Assembly (NCBI GenBank): GCA_002452325.1
Contig: DKFG01000131.1
Location: 1 to 11,340, forward strand
Direction of reading: 5' to 3'
Source: Geobacter sp. UBA6802
Lineage (GTDB): Bacteria > Desulfobacterota > Desulfuromonadia > Geobacterales > Pseudopelobacteraceae
DNA: 11,340 bases
The position numbers were made by a program, and so were the translations under genes. The notes under the pieces are model-generated. The model searched no databases. It saw only the letters and a list, made by a program, of their open reading frames with translations, and was not told where the DNA came from. Positions 1 to 6,986 of this stretch are shown piece by piece; within the stretch, counting starts at the first letter, position 1; each line of letters opens with the position of its first letter.

Positions 1-78
1 GCCGGGGCCACCGGCTGGATCGTCAAACCGTTCAAGCCGGAACAGTTAATCGCTGTTGTGAAAAAAGTACTCGGATAA
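1..78 (+). CDS. CheY-like response regulator receiver, C-terminal end only
   Basis: Frame 1 is open from the window edge to TAA at 76-78 and encodes the last 25 residues of a protein. The peptide reads GATGWIVKPFKPEQLIAVV, which is the end of a receiver domain: the conserved Lys-Pro pair (Lys9 of the fragment) after beta-5, then the final amphipathic helix. The protein ends straight after this helix, so no output domain follows, and it is most likely a single-domain CheY. It lies 96 bp upstream of cheA on the same strand, so it is probably a phosphorylation target of that kinase. The phospho-acceptor Asp lies outside the window, so its activity cannot be judged. Confidence 0.85.
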   Translation, partial: AGATGWIVKPFKPEQLIAVVKKVLG

Positions 79-85
79 AGTCAAA

Positions 86-151
86 GTATGAAGAGTGAAA
101 TATGAAGGGTGAAAGGGTTTAATTTCACTCTTTACACTTCCAACTTCACAC
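86..151. repeat. Imperfect inverted repeat between cheY and cheA
   Basis: Arms at 86-114 and 123-151 match at 21 of 29 positions when one is reverse-complemented, with an 8-nt loop. The arms are built from short purine-rich units of the GAAGAGTGAA / GAAGGGTGAA type. The element fills most of the spacer between the cheY stop (78) and the cheA Shine-Dalgarno (166-170). It could form an RNA hairpin that separates cheY from cheA expression. It has no T-tract after the stem, so it is not a standard intrinsic terminator. The structure is read directly from the sequence; its function is unknown. Confidence 0.6.
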
Positions 152-174
152 GTTTTCCCTGACCCGGAGGTTCC

Positions 175-2310
175 ATGTCCAGCCCCCAGGAACAACATAT
201 CGCCACCTACCGTGAGGAAGCCGGAGAACTGCTGGCTGAACTGGAGACATCCCTGCTTGAGCTGGAGGAGAACCCCCAGGACAGTGACCTGATCAACCGC
301 GTCTTCCGAGCCATGCACACCATCAAAGGGTCCGGCGCCATGTTCGGGTTTGACGACATTGCCCGTTTTACCCATGAGGTGGAAACGGTCTTTGATCAGG
401 TGCGCAACGGCAAGATGGAGGTTACCCGTGCCTTGCTGGATCTGACCCTGCAGGCCCGTGACCAGATCAGTACCATGCTGGCCGCCTCCGGCGGGGGACC
501 TCCGGCCGACAACGCCGTCGGCGAGCGGATCATTGCCGGTCTGCAGCAGCTGCAGCCTCAGTCAGCACAACCAGTCAGGATCACCGAAGAACTGTCCAAG
601 ACTGCCGATGCCACTGACACCCCCCCCCGCAGCTACCGGATCCGCTTCAAGCCACTGCCGGAGATCATGCTGGGGGGCACTAACCCGGTGGCTCTGCTGA
701 ACGAACTGCGCGAACTGGGGGCCTGCGAAGTAATCTGCCATCTGGATGCCATACCGACACTGGATAATCTGGTAGCGGAGCACTGCTTCTTCTACTGGGA
801 CATTATCCTCACCACCACCCGTGGCAATGAGGCGATCAAGGATGTCTTCATCTTTGTCGAGGACGATTGCGAACTCTCTATCAACCTGATCGACGACGGC
901 AGCAGCGCCGATGCCGACCCCAATTACAAGAAGCTGGGCGACATCCTGGTGGAGCGGGGCGACCTCTCGCCGGTGGAGATGCAGAAGATCCTCAGCATGC
1001 AGAAGCGCTTTGGCGAGATTCTGGTTGATCAGGGGCTGGTGCCGGCCTCCAAGGTACAGTCGGCCCTGGCTGAACAGCAGCAGGTCAAGCAGGTCCGACA
1101 GGAGCGGACCACCAGCGCCGCCGGCCCTGCTGCTGCAGAGGCTGCCCTCTCCATTCGGGTGCCGGCTGATCGGCTGGATCACTTGGTCAACCTGGTGGGA
1201 GAACTGGTCACGGTGCAGGCCCACTTAACGCAGCTCGCCGCCACCCGCAGCGACAACGACATAACCACCGTAGCCGAAGAGGTCGAACGGCTGATTTCCG
1301 AGCTGCGCGACACCACCCTTACCATGCGGATGCTGCCGATCGGCACCACCTTCAGCAAATTCAAACGGCTGGTGCGGGACCTCTCGGCTGAACTGGGTAA
1401 AGAGATTGATCTGGAGACCACCGGGGCTGACACCGAGCTTGACAAGACCGTGATCGAGAAACTGAACGATCCGCTGGTGCACCTGATCCGCAACAGCATT
1501 GACCACGGCATTGAGATGCCCGACCTCCGCAAGGCCAATGGTAAACCGGCCAAGGGGACCGTCCACCTGGGGGCCCAGCACTCCGGTGATTCGGTGCTGG
1601 TCACCATTCGTGATGACGGCGCCGGTCTTGACAAGGAACGGATCAGGGCCAAGGCGATTGAACGGGGCCTGATCACCCCCACCTCTGAGCTGACCGACAA
1701 GGAGATCTTTAACCTGATCTTTGCCCCCGGCTTCTCCACGGCCCAGAAGGTGACCAGCGTATCGGGCCGGGGCGTGGGGATGGATGTGGTCAAAAAGGCG
1801 ATTGAGGCGCTGCGCGGTACCATTGATATCGACAGCACCAGCGGTAAAGGCTCGGTCATCACCCTCAAGATACCGCTTACCCTGGCCATCATTGAAACCC
1901 TGCTGGTGCGGATTGACCGGAACTTTTTTGTGTTACCCCTCTCCATTGTTGAAGAGTGCGTGGAACTGACCCGTGCCGATGTACAGGCCTCCCACGGTCG
2001 CCATCTGGCCAAGGTGCGGGGTGAGCTGACCCCCTACATCAGTCTGCGTGAACAGTTTGCCATTCTGGATAACCAGCCTGATATCGAACAGATCGTGATC
2101 CTCTCGGTAGGGGGCAAGCGGATCGGTTTTGTGGTGGATGACGTGGTGGGCGAGCACCAGACCGTCATCAAGACCCTGGGCAAACTGTACCGCGATGTGC
2201 GCGGCATATCCGGCGCCACCATTCTGGGAGACGGCACCGTGGCCCTGATCCTGGACCCCGGCCTGCTGGTAGAGGCCGTGGCAATGGTTGAACAGGAACA
2301 GTTCGGGTAA
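175..2310 (+). CDS. cheA: Chemotaxis histidine kinase CheA with an inserted MshEN-like motif pair
   Basis: Cytoplasmic kinase of the receptor-CheW-CheA array. It autophosphorylates on P1 and passes phosphate to CheY and CheB. P1/Hpt is at about residues 1-105, with phospho-acceptor His48 in MHTIKGSGAMFGF. Residues 106-150 are a Gln/Pro/Ala-rich linker containing a C9 run in the DNA. Residues 151-245 look like the P2-like response-regulator-binding domain seen in related CheAs. Residues 253-301 hold two 24-residue LGxxLVxxG-type motifs, unusual for CheA. P3 dimerization starts near 325. P4 follows with the N box (HLIRNSIDHGIE, Asn440), G1 (DDGAGLD, about 480) and G2 (GRGVGMDVVKKA, about 531). 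The CheW-like P5 runs from about 565 to 705. All kinase motifs look intact. The start is supported by GGAGG at 166-170. At 711 residues it is slightly longer than the roughly 650 usual for CheA. Confidence 0.97.
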   Translation: MSSPQEQHIATYREEAGELLAELETSLLELEENPQDSDLINRVFRAMHTIKGSGAMFGFDDIARFTHEVETVFDQVRNGKMEVTRALLDLTLQARDQISTMLAASGGGPPADNAVGERIIAGLQQLQPQSAQPVRITEELSKTADATDTPPRSYRIRFKPLPEIMLGGTNPVALLNELRELGACEVICHLDAIPTLDNLVAEHCFFYWDIILTTTRGNEAIKDVFIFVEDDCELSINLIDDGSSADADPNYKKLGDILVERGDLSPVEMQKILSMQKRFGEILVDQGLVPASKVQSALAEQQQVKQVRQERTTSAAGPAAAEAALSIRVPADRLDHLVNLVGELVTVQAHLTQLAATRSDNDITTVAEEVERLISELRDTTLTMRMLPIGTTFSKFKRLVRDLSAELGKEIDLETTGADTELDKTVIEKLNDPLVHLIRNSIDHGIEMPDLRKANGKPAKGTVHLGAQHSGDSVLVTIRDDGAGLDKERIRAKAIERGLITPTSELTDKEIFNLIFAPGFSTAQKVTSVSGRGVGMDVVKKAIEALRGTIDIDSTSGKGSVITLKIPLTLAIIETLLVRIDRNFFVLPLSIVEECVELTRADVQASHGRHLAKVRGELTPYISLREQFAILDNQPDIEQIVILSVGGKRIGFVVDDVVGEHQTVIKTLGKLYRDVRGISGATILGDGTVALILDPGLLVEAVAMVEQEQFG
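620..628 (+). repeat. C9 homopolymer in the cheA linker
   Basis: Nine consecutive C residues encode part of Thr-Pro-Pro-Arg in the flexible linker between the P1 and P2-like domains of CheA. A slip of one base would frameshift everything after P1 and remove the kinase core. The run itself is certain. Whether it is ever used as a slippage switch is speculation. Confidence 0.6.
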
Positions 2311-2327
2311 CAACAGGTTGAGGTTTG

Positions 2328-2471
2328 TGAGTTTCCCCCTCTTTTGGGCTTTTGGTCCCTTCCCCCAGCGGGGGAAGGTTAGGATGGGGGGAATGGGGGC
2401 CCTCAACAACCTGTTTACCTGTCATTACCTGAGTCTCCCCCTCCCCAGCCCTCCCCCGCTGGGGGAGGGAG
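2328..2471. repeat. Pair of REP-like GC-rich palindromes in opposite orientation
   Basis: Two copies of one element fill the cheA to cheR-like spacer. Copy 1 has the core CCTTCCCCC-AGC-GGGGGAAGG at 2358-2378, followed by a G-rich tail (GGTTAGGATGGGGGG). Copy 2 has the core CCCTCCCCC-GCT-GGGGGAGGG at 2449-2469, preceded by a C-rich tail, so it is the reverse-complement orientation. Each core is a perfect 9-bp stem with a 3-nt loop. Paired inverted copies of this kind are typical of REP/BIME/REPIN elements. A further 9-bp inverted match (2312-2320 with 2407-2415) flanks copy 1. The strong stems may stabilise or partly terminate the cheA transcript. The family name was not verified. Confidence 0.7.
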
Positions 2472-2495
2472 CGTAACCCTGGACCCTGAACTCTT

Positions 2496-3104
2496 ATGGC
2501 CTTTACCTTTTTCTTTCGTGACCTGCCGGTCCTTGAATACGCTGTTGACGCCACCCTCAAACTTGCCCTGGGCCGCTTGCGGATCAAGGTGTGGGATGCC
2601 GGCTGCGCCCTGGGGCAGGAGCCGTACACCCTGGCGATCCTGTTTGCCGAGCGGATGGGGGATATGGGTTTCAACACCCTGTATCTGGATGCCACCGACT
2701 ACGACAGCGAAAACAACTTCGGCGATATTGTCACCGCTGCCGAATACAAGACTGATGAGCTGCAGCGGATTCCGCCCGAGATCTTTAAAAAATACTTTGA
2801 ACCGGCCCCCGGCAAACCGGAACACCACAAGGTGATCGACCGGATCCGCAACCGGGTCTTCTTCAAGTATAACGATCTGCTGCAGCTGCAGCCGGTGGGT
2901 TCGGATTACTCGCTGATCGTCTGCAAAAACGTGCTGCTGCATTTTTCGTACGAACAGCGGATTGAAGTTATGAAGATGTACCATCGCTCTTTGGCACCCG
3001 GCGGTTTTTTTGCCACTGAAAACACCCAGAAGATGCCAAGCGAAATCAGCCATCTTTTTGAACAGGTGACCCCTGATGCGCAGCTATTCAGGAAAGTCGG
3101 CTAA
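2496..3104 (+). CDS. Short CheR-like methyltransferase lacking the N-terminal domain
   Basis: The 202-residue protein matches the SAM-binding catalytic part of CheR and begins at the FFRD motif, equivalent to FFRE of the full CheR encoded at 7861-8727. Visible matches are DAGCALGQEPYT (residues 34-45) for SAGCSTGEEPYT, DATD (67-70) near the SAM-ribose site, KYNDLL (124-129), and IVCKNVLLHF (141-150) for IFCRNVVIYF. The residues between about 90 and 125 resemble the beta-subdomain. The roughly 90-residue N-terminal helical domain, which in CheR contacts receptor methylation sites, is absent. A TGA at 2487-2489 closes the frame just upstream, so no longer version exists here. The TGE-to-LGQ change makes activity uncertain. 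The RBS is weak. It may methylate a special target, act as a regulator, or be a decayed paralogue. Confidence 0.8.
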   Translation: MAFTFFFRDLPVLEYAVDATLKLALGRLRIKVWDAGCALGQEPYTLAILFAERMGDMGFNTLYLDATDYDSENNFGDIVTAAEYKTDELQRIPPEIFKKYFEPAPGKPEHHKVIDRIRNRVFFKYNDLLQLQPVGSDYSLIVCKNVLLHFSYEQRIEVMKMYHRSLAPGGFFATENTQKMPSEISHLFEQVTPDAQLFRKVG

Positions 3105-3163
3105 GGCAGTAGGTTTTTTACAGCTGCCCTGGTTGCAGCCTGCCAAACCCCTGCTATAGTTGC

Positions 3164-3170
3164 TGACGAG
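3164..3170 (+). promoter_or_regulatory. Ribosome binding site that decides the hydrolase start
   Basis: GACGAGG lies 7 nt before the ATG at 3178. A TTG codon at 3160 is in frame but upstream of this site, so 3178 is the better start. Confidence 0.6.
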
Positions 3171-3177
3171 GTATCTG

Positions 3178-3774
3178 ATGCGCGTTCTACAGTTGCAACG
3201 CAACCCCAACAATTACACCTGCCGTTCGTACCTGCTGCTGGGAGACTGGAACCAGATTGATGCCGTCAACACCCTGATTGATCCAGGGACTGATGGCTAC
3301 ATTATGGATGAGATAGACACCATCTATACCGGTTGCGGCAAGGTACCGGTGGAACAGGTGTTGCTGACCCACAATCACTTTGACCATGCTGCCAGTGCCG
3401 AGCTTTTCAAGCGGAAATACGGCGCCACGGTCTACGGCTGGGTGCCTGGCCCCGGTGTTGATGTTCTTTTAAAAGATAATCAGGTAATAAAAGCCGGTGA
3501 TGACTACCTGGATGTACTGCACACACCGGGGCATTCGTCCGACTCGGTTGCTTTTTACTGCCAGTCACACAAGTTGCTCTTTTCAGGTGATACCCAGTTA
3601 CGGATTCGCACCCCTGGCGGCAAGTACACCAGAGACTATGTCAACACCCTGATCACACTGGCACACAAGGAGATTGAACTGGTCTACCCAGGACACGATG
3701 ACCCTTTTAACCATGATGTCCGCGCAATCATTTTAGATACACTGCAAAACGTCAGAAACAGCGAGATTATCTAA
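3178..3774 (+). CDS. Metallo-beta-lactamase-fold hydrolase (glyoxalase II-like)
   Basis: A 198-residue soluble protein with all the metal-binding signatures of a dinuclear MBL-fold hydrolase: THNHFDHAAS (His65, His67, Asp69, His70), HTPGHSSDS (His119), FSGDT (Asp138) and YPGHDDP (His173). The HxHxDH motif points to a hydrolase-type metal site, not the HxExDH iron site of flavodiiron proteins. There is no signal peptide, and the C-terminal substrate-binding helices of true glyoxalase II are missing, so the substrate is unknown. A TTG at 3160 would add six residues, but the ATG at 3178 has the better-placed ribosome binding site. It lies between the cheR-like gene and the MCP on the same strand, with only 39 bp to the MCP, which suggests a role in signalling or in handling the sensed compound. 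Confidence 0.85.
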   Translation: MRVLQLQRNPNNYTCRSYLLLGDWNQIDAVNTLIDPGTDGYIMDEIDTIYTGCGKVPVEQVLLTHNHFDHAASAELFKRKYGATVYGWVPGPGVDVLLKDNQVIKAGDDYLDVLHTPGHSSDSVAFYCQSHKLLFSGDTQLRIRTPGGKYTRDYVNTLITLAHKEIELVYPGHDDPFNHDVRAIILDTLQNVRNSEII

Positions 3775-3813
3775 CCCACAACCAGATGCACACACCACGG
3801 AGGAGGTAACACC

Positions 3814-6699
3814 ATGAACAGTATGAGTCTGAAGGCAAAACTGATGACCGGGTTCATCATCGTTGCGCTGCTGGCCGGCATGATCGGCGGGGTCGGCATG
3901 TACTTCATCAAGCTGATTGACAAACTGGATACTCAACTTTTTGTCAGCGGCGCTGAACCATTGGGACAACTGGCCAATATCTCGACCGATTTCCAGCGGA
4001 TCAGGGTCAATGCCCGTGACATCATCGCTGCCAGCAGTGCGGCTGACAAACAGCGTTATGCCGAGCGGATCAAGGAGCTGCGGGCCGAGATCAGTAAAGA
4101 GGCTGATGCCTACGAAAAAACGATTGTTTCTGCAGAAGCCAAGGCGCTTTTTGATGAGTTCAAAAAAACCCGTGAAGTCTATGGTCCACTGCTGGACAAG
4201 ACCGTTGCCCTGGCCCTGGAAGAAAAAGATGCTGAGGCAACCGCTATCCTGCATGGTGATGCTGCCAAGGCCTCCCGGGCTGAACAGGATGCCATTGCCA
4301 AACTGGTTGATTCCAAGATCAAGTTCAGTAAAGGCCTGGCTGACTCCAACACTGTTAGCGCTAACCAGGCGGTCATGTACATGACCATCCTGATGATCGC
4401 CGGTGTGATCCTGGCCATTGGTATTGGTCTGTACATAGCTGCCAATGTCATGAAACAGCTGGGTGCCGACCCCAAAGAGGTGGCCGAGGTTGCCAACCTG
4501 GTGGGTGCCGGTGATATGTCCCACGATATCAAGCTGGCCAATAACGACACCACCAGCGTGATGTTCTCCATGAACAAGATGATGGATGCCATCAAGGCCC
4601 TGGTAAAAGATGCCAATCTGCTCTCAGAGGCAGCCATTGCCGGCAAGCTGGCTACCCGTGCTGATGCCTCCAAGCATCAGGGTGATTTCCAGAAGGTGGT
4701 GGCCGGGGTCAACGAGACCCTGGATGCCGTGATCGGCCCCTTAAACGTGGCAGCCGAATATGTGGACCGGATAGCCAAGGGCGATATCCCACCCCGCATT
4801 ACCGACAACTACAACGGCGACTTCAACGAGATCAAGAACAACCTCAACGGCTGTATTGACGCAGTCAACGCACTGGTGGCTGATGCCGGGATGCTGGTTA
4901 ACGCTGCCGTGGAAGGCAAGCTGGCCTCCCGTGCCGACGCCACCAAGCATCAGGGCGACTTCCGCAAGATCGTGGCCGGGGTCAACGAGACCCTGGACGC
5001 CGTGATCGGCCCCTTAAACGTGGCTGCCGAATATGTTGATCGGATCTCCAAGGGCGATATTCCGCCTCGGATCACCGACAACTACAACGGCGACTTCAAC
5101 GAGATCAAAAACAACCTTAACAACTGCATTGACATCATGACCGGCCTGCTGGCTGAAGCCAATCAGGTCATCGCAGCAGCAGCAGATGGTCAGCTGGACA
5201 AGCGAGCCAATGCCGAAATGTTTATCGGCGGCTGGAAACAGCTGGTAACCGGCATCAACGAGATTATCTCCAACATCGTCAACCCGCTGCGGGTCACGGC
5301 TGACTATGTTGACAAAGTAGCCAACGGCGTTATCCCGCCTACCATCACCACCGAATACAAGGGCGAATACAACGTTATCAAGGGCAACCTCAACAACATG
5401 GTCAAGATGATGAACGACCTCTTGGCCCAGACCGACATCCTGATCCAGGGTGCTGCCAACGGCGAACTGGACAAGCGGGCCAATGCCGACATGTTTGTCG
5501 GTGGCTGGAACCAGCTGGTCAAAGGGGTCAACGACACCGTGATCAACATTGTCAACCCGCTGCGTGTCACCGCCAACTATGTTGACCGGATCAGCAAGGG
5601 TGACATGCCGCAGATCATCACCACCGAATACAAAGGTGAGTACAACGTTATCAAGCAGAACCTGAACAACCTGATTGACGCCACCAACGGCATCACCGCC
5701 AATGCCAAGCAGGTGGCCCAGGGCAACCTGATGGTAGAACTGAAAAAGCGCAGTGAAAATGATGACCTGATGGAATCACTGGCCAACATGGTGGACAAAC
5801 TCAAAGAAATCGTCCGCGAAGTACAATCCGCTGCCGACAATGTTGCCACCGGCGGCCAGGAACTCTCTGCCACAGCCCAGACCCTCTCCCAGGGTGCCAC
5901 TGAGCAGGCCGCCTCTGCAGAAGAGATCTCGGCCAGCATGGAAGAGATGTCCTCCAGTATCAAGCAGAACGCTGACAACTCCTCCCAGACCGAGAAGATC
6001 GCCAGCAAGAGCGCCACCGATGCCCGTGAAGGTGGTAAAGCAGTCAACCAGACCGTGGCAGCCATGAAAGAGATCGCCACCAAGATCAGCATCATTGAAG
6101 AGATCGCCCGACAGACCAACCTGCTGGCCCTGAACGCCGCCATTGAGGCAGCCCGGGCCGGTGAGCATGGTAAAGGATTTGCCGTGGTGGCCTCAGAAGT
6201 CCGCAAGCTGGCTGAGCGCAGCCAGACAGCCGCCGGTGAAATCAGTGAACTGTCCGGCCGCAGCGTGCAGGTAGCCGAATCTGCCGGTCAGATGCTGACC
6301 GCCATCCTGCCTGATATCCAGCGCACTGCCGAACTGGTGCAGGAGATCAGTGCCTCCAGTAAAGAGCAGGATGCCGGTGCTGATCAGGTCAACCGCGCCA
6401 TTCAGCAACTGGATCAGGTCATCCAGCAAAACGCCAGTGCAGCCGAAGAGATGGCCTCAACCACGGAAGAACTGGCTGGCCAGGCAGAACAACTGAAGAG
6501 CACCATCGCCTTCTTCACCATTGACAGCCACGGCACCCAGCGTGCCCTGCCCCACCGGCCGGCAGCGCATGCCGCACCGCAGCAGCGGACCATGGTGGCC
6601 CATACGGCCCCCAAGGCTGCAGCAAAACCGGGCGGCGTGCATATTGACCTGGGCGGCGGCAAAAAAGACCATCTGGATGATGAGTTTGAGAAATTCTAG
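3814..6699 (+). CDS. Methyl-accepting chemotaxis protein with a long poly-HAMP array
   Basis: A 961-residue membrane chemoreceptor. TM1 is at about residues 13-32. A helical periplasmic region of about 150 residues follows (33-185, 4-helix-bundle type by appearance). TM2 is at about 186-212. After it come one ordinary HAMP (about 213-267), four 91-residue tandem units (268-631), each seemingly a pair of HAMP modules, and one more HAMP-like module (632-678). That makes about ten modules, far more than the single HAMP of most MCPs. The signalling hairpin spans about 680-900, with the conserved tip EIARQTNLLALNAAIEAARA starting at residue 763. A 57-residue Ala/Pro-rich tail ends in EFEKF, which fits the aromatic-x-x-aromatic tether motif for CheR/CheB. 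The start is supported by GGAGGAGG at 3799-3806, 7 nt before the ATG. The ligand cannot be told from sequence. Confidence 0.96.
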   Translation: MNSMSLKAKLMTGFIIVALLAGMIGGVGMYFIKLIDKLDTQLFVSGAEPLGQLANISTDFQRIRVNARDIIAASSAADKQRYAERIKELRAEISKEADAYEKTIVSAEAKALFDEFKKTREVYGPLLDKTVALALEEKDAEATAILHGDAAKASRAEQDAIAKLVDSKIKFSKGLADSNTVSANQAVMYMTILMIAGVILAIGIGLYIAANVMKQLGADPKEVAEVANLVGAGDMSHDIKLANNDTTSVMFSMNKMMDAIKALVKDANLLSEAAIAGKLATRADASKHQGDFQKVVAGVNETLDAVIGPLNVAAEYVDRIAKGDIPPRITDNYNGDFNEIKNNLNGCIDAVNALVADAGMLVNAAVEGKLASRADATKHQGDFRKIVAGVNETLDAVIGPLNVAAEYVDRISKGDIPPRITDNYNGDFNEIKNNLNNCIDIMTGLLAEANQVIAAAADGQLDKRANAEMFIGGWKQLVTGINEIISNIVNPLRVTADYVDKVANGVIPPTITTEYKGEYNVIKGNLNNMVKMMNDLLAQTDILIQGAANGELDKRANADMFVGGWNQLVKGVNDTVINIVNPLRVTANYVDRISKGDMPQIITTEYKGEYNVIKQNLNNLIDATNGITANAKQVAQGNLMVELKKRSENDDLMESLANMVDKLKEIVREVQSAADNVATGGQELSATAQTLSQGATEQAASAEEISASMEEMSSSIKQNADNSSQTEKIASKSATDAREGGKAVNQTVAAMKEIATKISIIEEIARQTNLLALNAAIEAARAGEHGKGFAVVASEVRKLAERSQTAAGEISELSGRSVQVAESAGQMLTAILPDIQRTAELVQEISASSKEQDAGADQVNRAIQQLDQVIQQNASAAEEMASTTEELAGQAEQLKSTIAFFTIDSHGTQRALPHRPAAHAAPQQRTMVAHTAPKAAAKPGGVHIDLGGGKKDHLDDEFEKF
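4615..5706 (+). repeat. Four tandem 273-bp (91-residue) HAMP-pair repeats inside the MCP gene
   Basis: Units lie at 4615-4887, 4888-5160, 5161-5433 and 5434-5706, each exactly 91 codons. Units 1 and 2 share about 73 of 91 residues, including a 50-residue stretch (unit positions 29-78) with one difference, and long runs of identical DNA. Units 3 and 4 resemble each other more than they resemble units 1 and 2, with shared landmarks LDKRANA, GGWxQLV, NIVNPLRVTA and ITTEYKGEYNVIK. The pattern fits stepwise in-frame duplication with later homogenisation of units 1 and 2. Confidence 0.9.
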
Positions 6700-6720
6700 C
6701 GAGTAACTGACAAGGCAATA

Positions 6721-6942
6721 GAACGCGGATGACGCGGATTTTACGGATTCTCGCGGATTTACACTCAAAAATTTTTAACGCAAAGACGCAGAGACGCAGA
6801 GAAAAACAAGCGGACTTTTAACAGTAACACATTGTTTTTTCTCTGCGCCTTTGCACCTTTTTCACCGCTCTGCGTTAGTGCTTGTTCGCTGTTATCGAGT
6901 TTTTATCTGCGTTCATCCGTTCAATCCGCTTCATCAGCGTTC
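6721..6942. repeat. Nested inverted repeat filling the MCP to cheW spacer
   Basis: The outer arms are 6721-6760 and 6903-6942. They match at about 30 of 40 positions after reverse-complementing and carry the unit ACGCGGAT / ATCCGCGT. The inner arms are 6788-6809 and 6832-6854, built from GACGCAGAG / CTCTGCG units ending in an A/T-rich part. The whole 287-bp gap (6700-6986) is mostly this element; no gene or clear intrinsic terminator is seen in it. The repeat units look like a dispersed intergenic family of Geobacter-like genomes, from memory and not searched. It could fold into one long cruciform or RNA hairpin that reduces readthrough from the MCP into cheW. Confidence 0.75.
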
Positions 6943-6986
6943 GATTATCATGACCTTTATCTGTTTTTACTCTTCAGGAGGCGTGC

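Noticed and set aside
1179..2012. Long minus-strand open frame (277 codons) opposite cheA
   Set aside because: It lies entirely within a confidently identified CheA, has low-complexity Ser/Arg-rich composition and no ribosome binding site or domain; it is a codon-bias shadow.
2356..2390. GC-rich stem after cheA as an intrinsic terminator
   Set aside because: No T-tract follows the stem, and the same palindrome recurs inverted at 2449-2469, which fits a REP-like element better.
3133..3160. Possible sigma70 promoter TTGCAG - 16 bp - TATAGT before the MBL gene
   Set aside because: Transcription would start at about 3167, within or after the ribosome binding site at 3164-3170, so it could not drive normal translation from 3178.
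3733..4524. 263-codon minus-strand open frame opposite the MCP start
   Set aside because: It overlaps the strongly supported MCP and the end of the hydrolase, and shows no recognisable domain.
4615..5706. Tandem repeats as a CRISPR array or minisatellite
   Set aside because: The repeats are 273 bp, in frame, without spacers, and encode HAMP-like modules.
5577..6206. 209-codon minus-strand open frame opposite the MCP signalling domain
   Set aside because: Composition mirrors the conserved Ala/Glu-rich MCP helices on the other strand; shadow.
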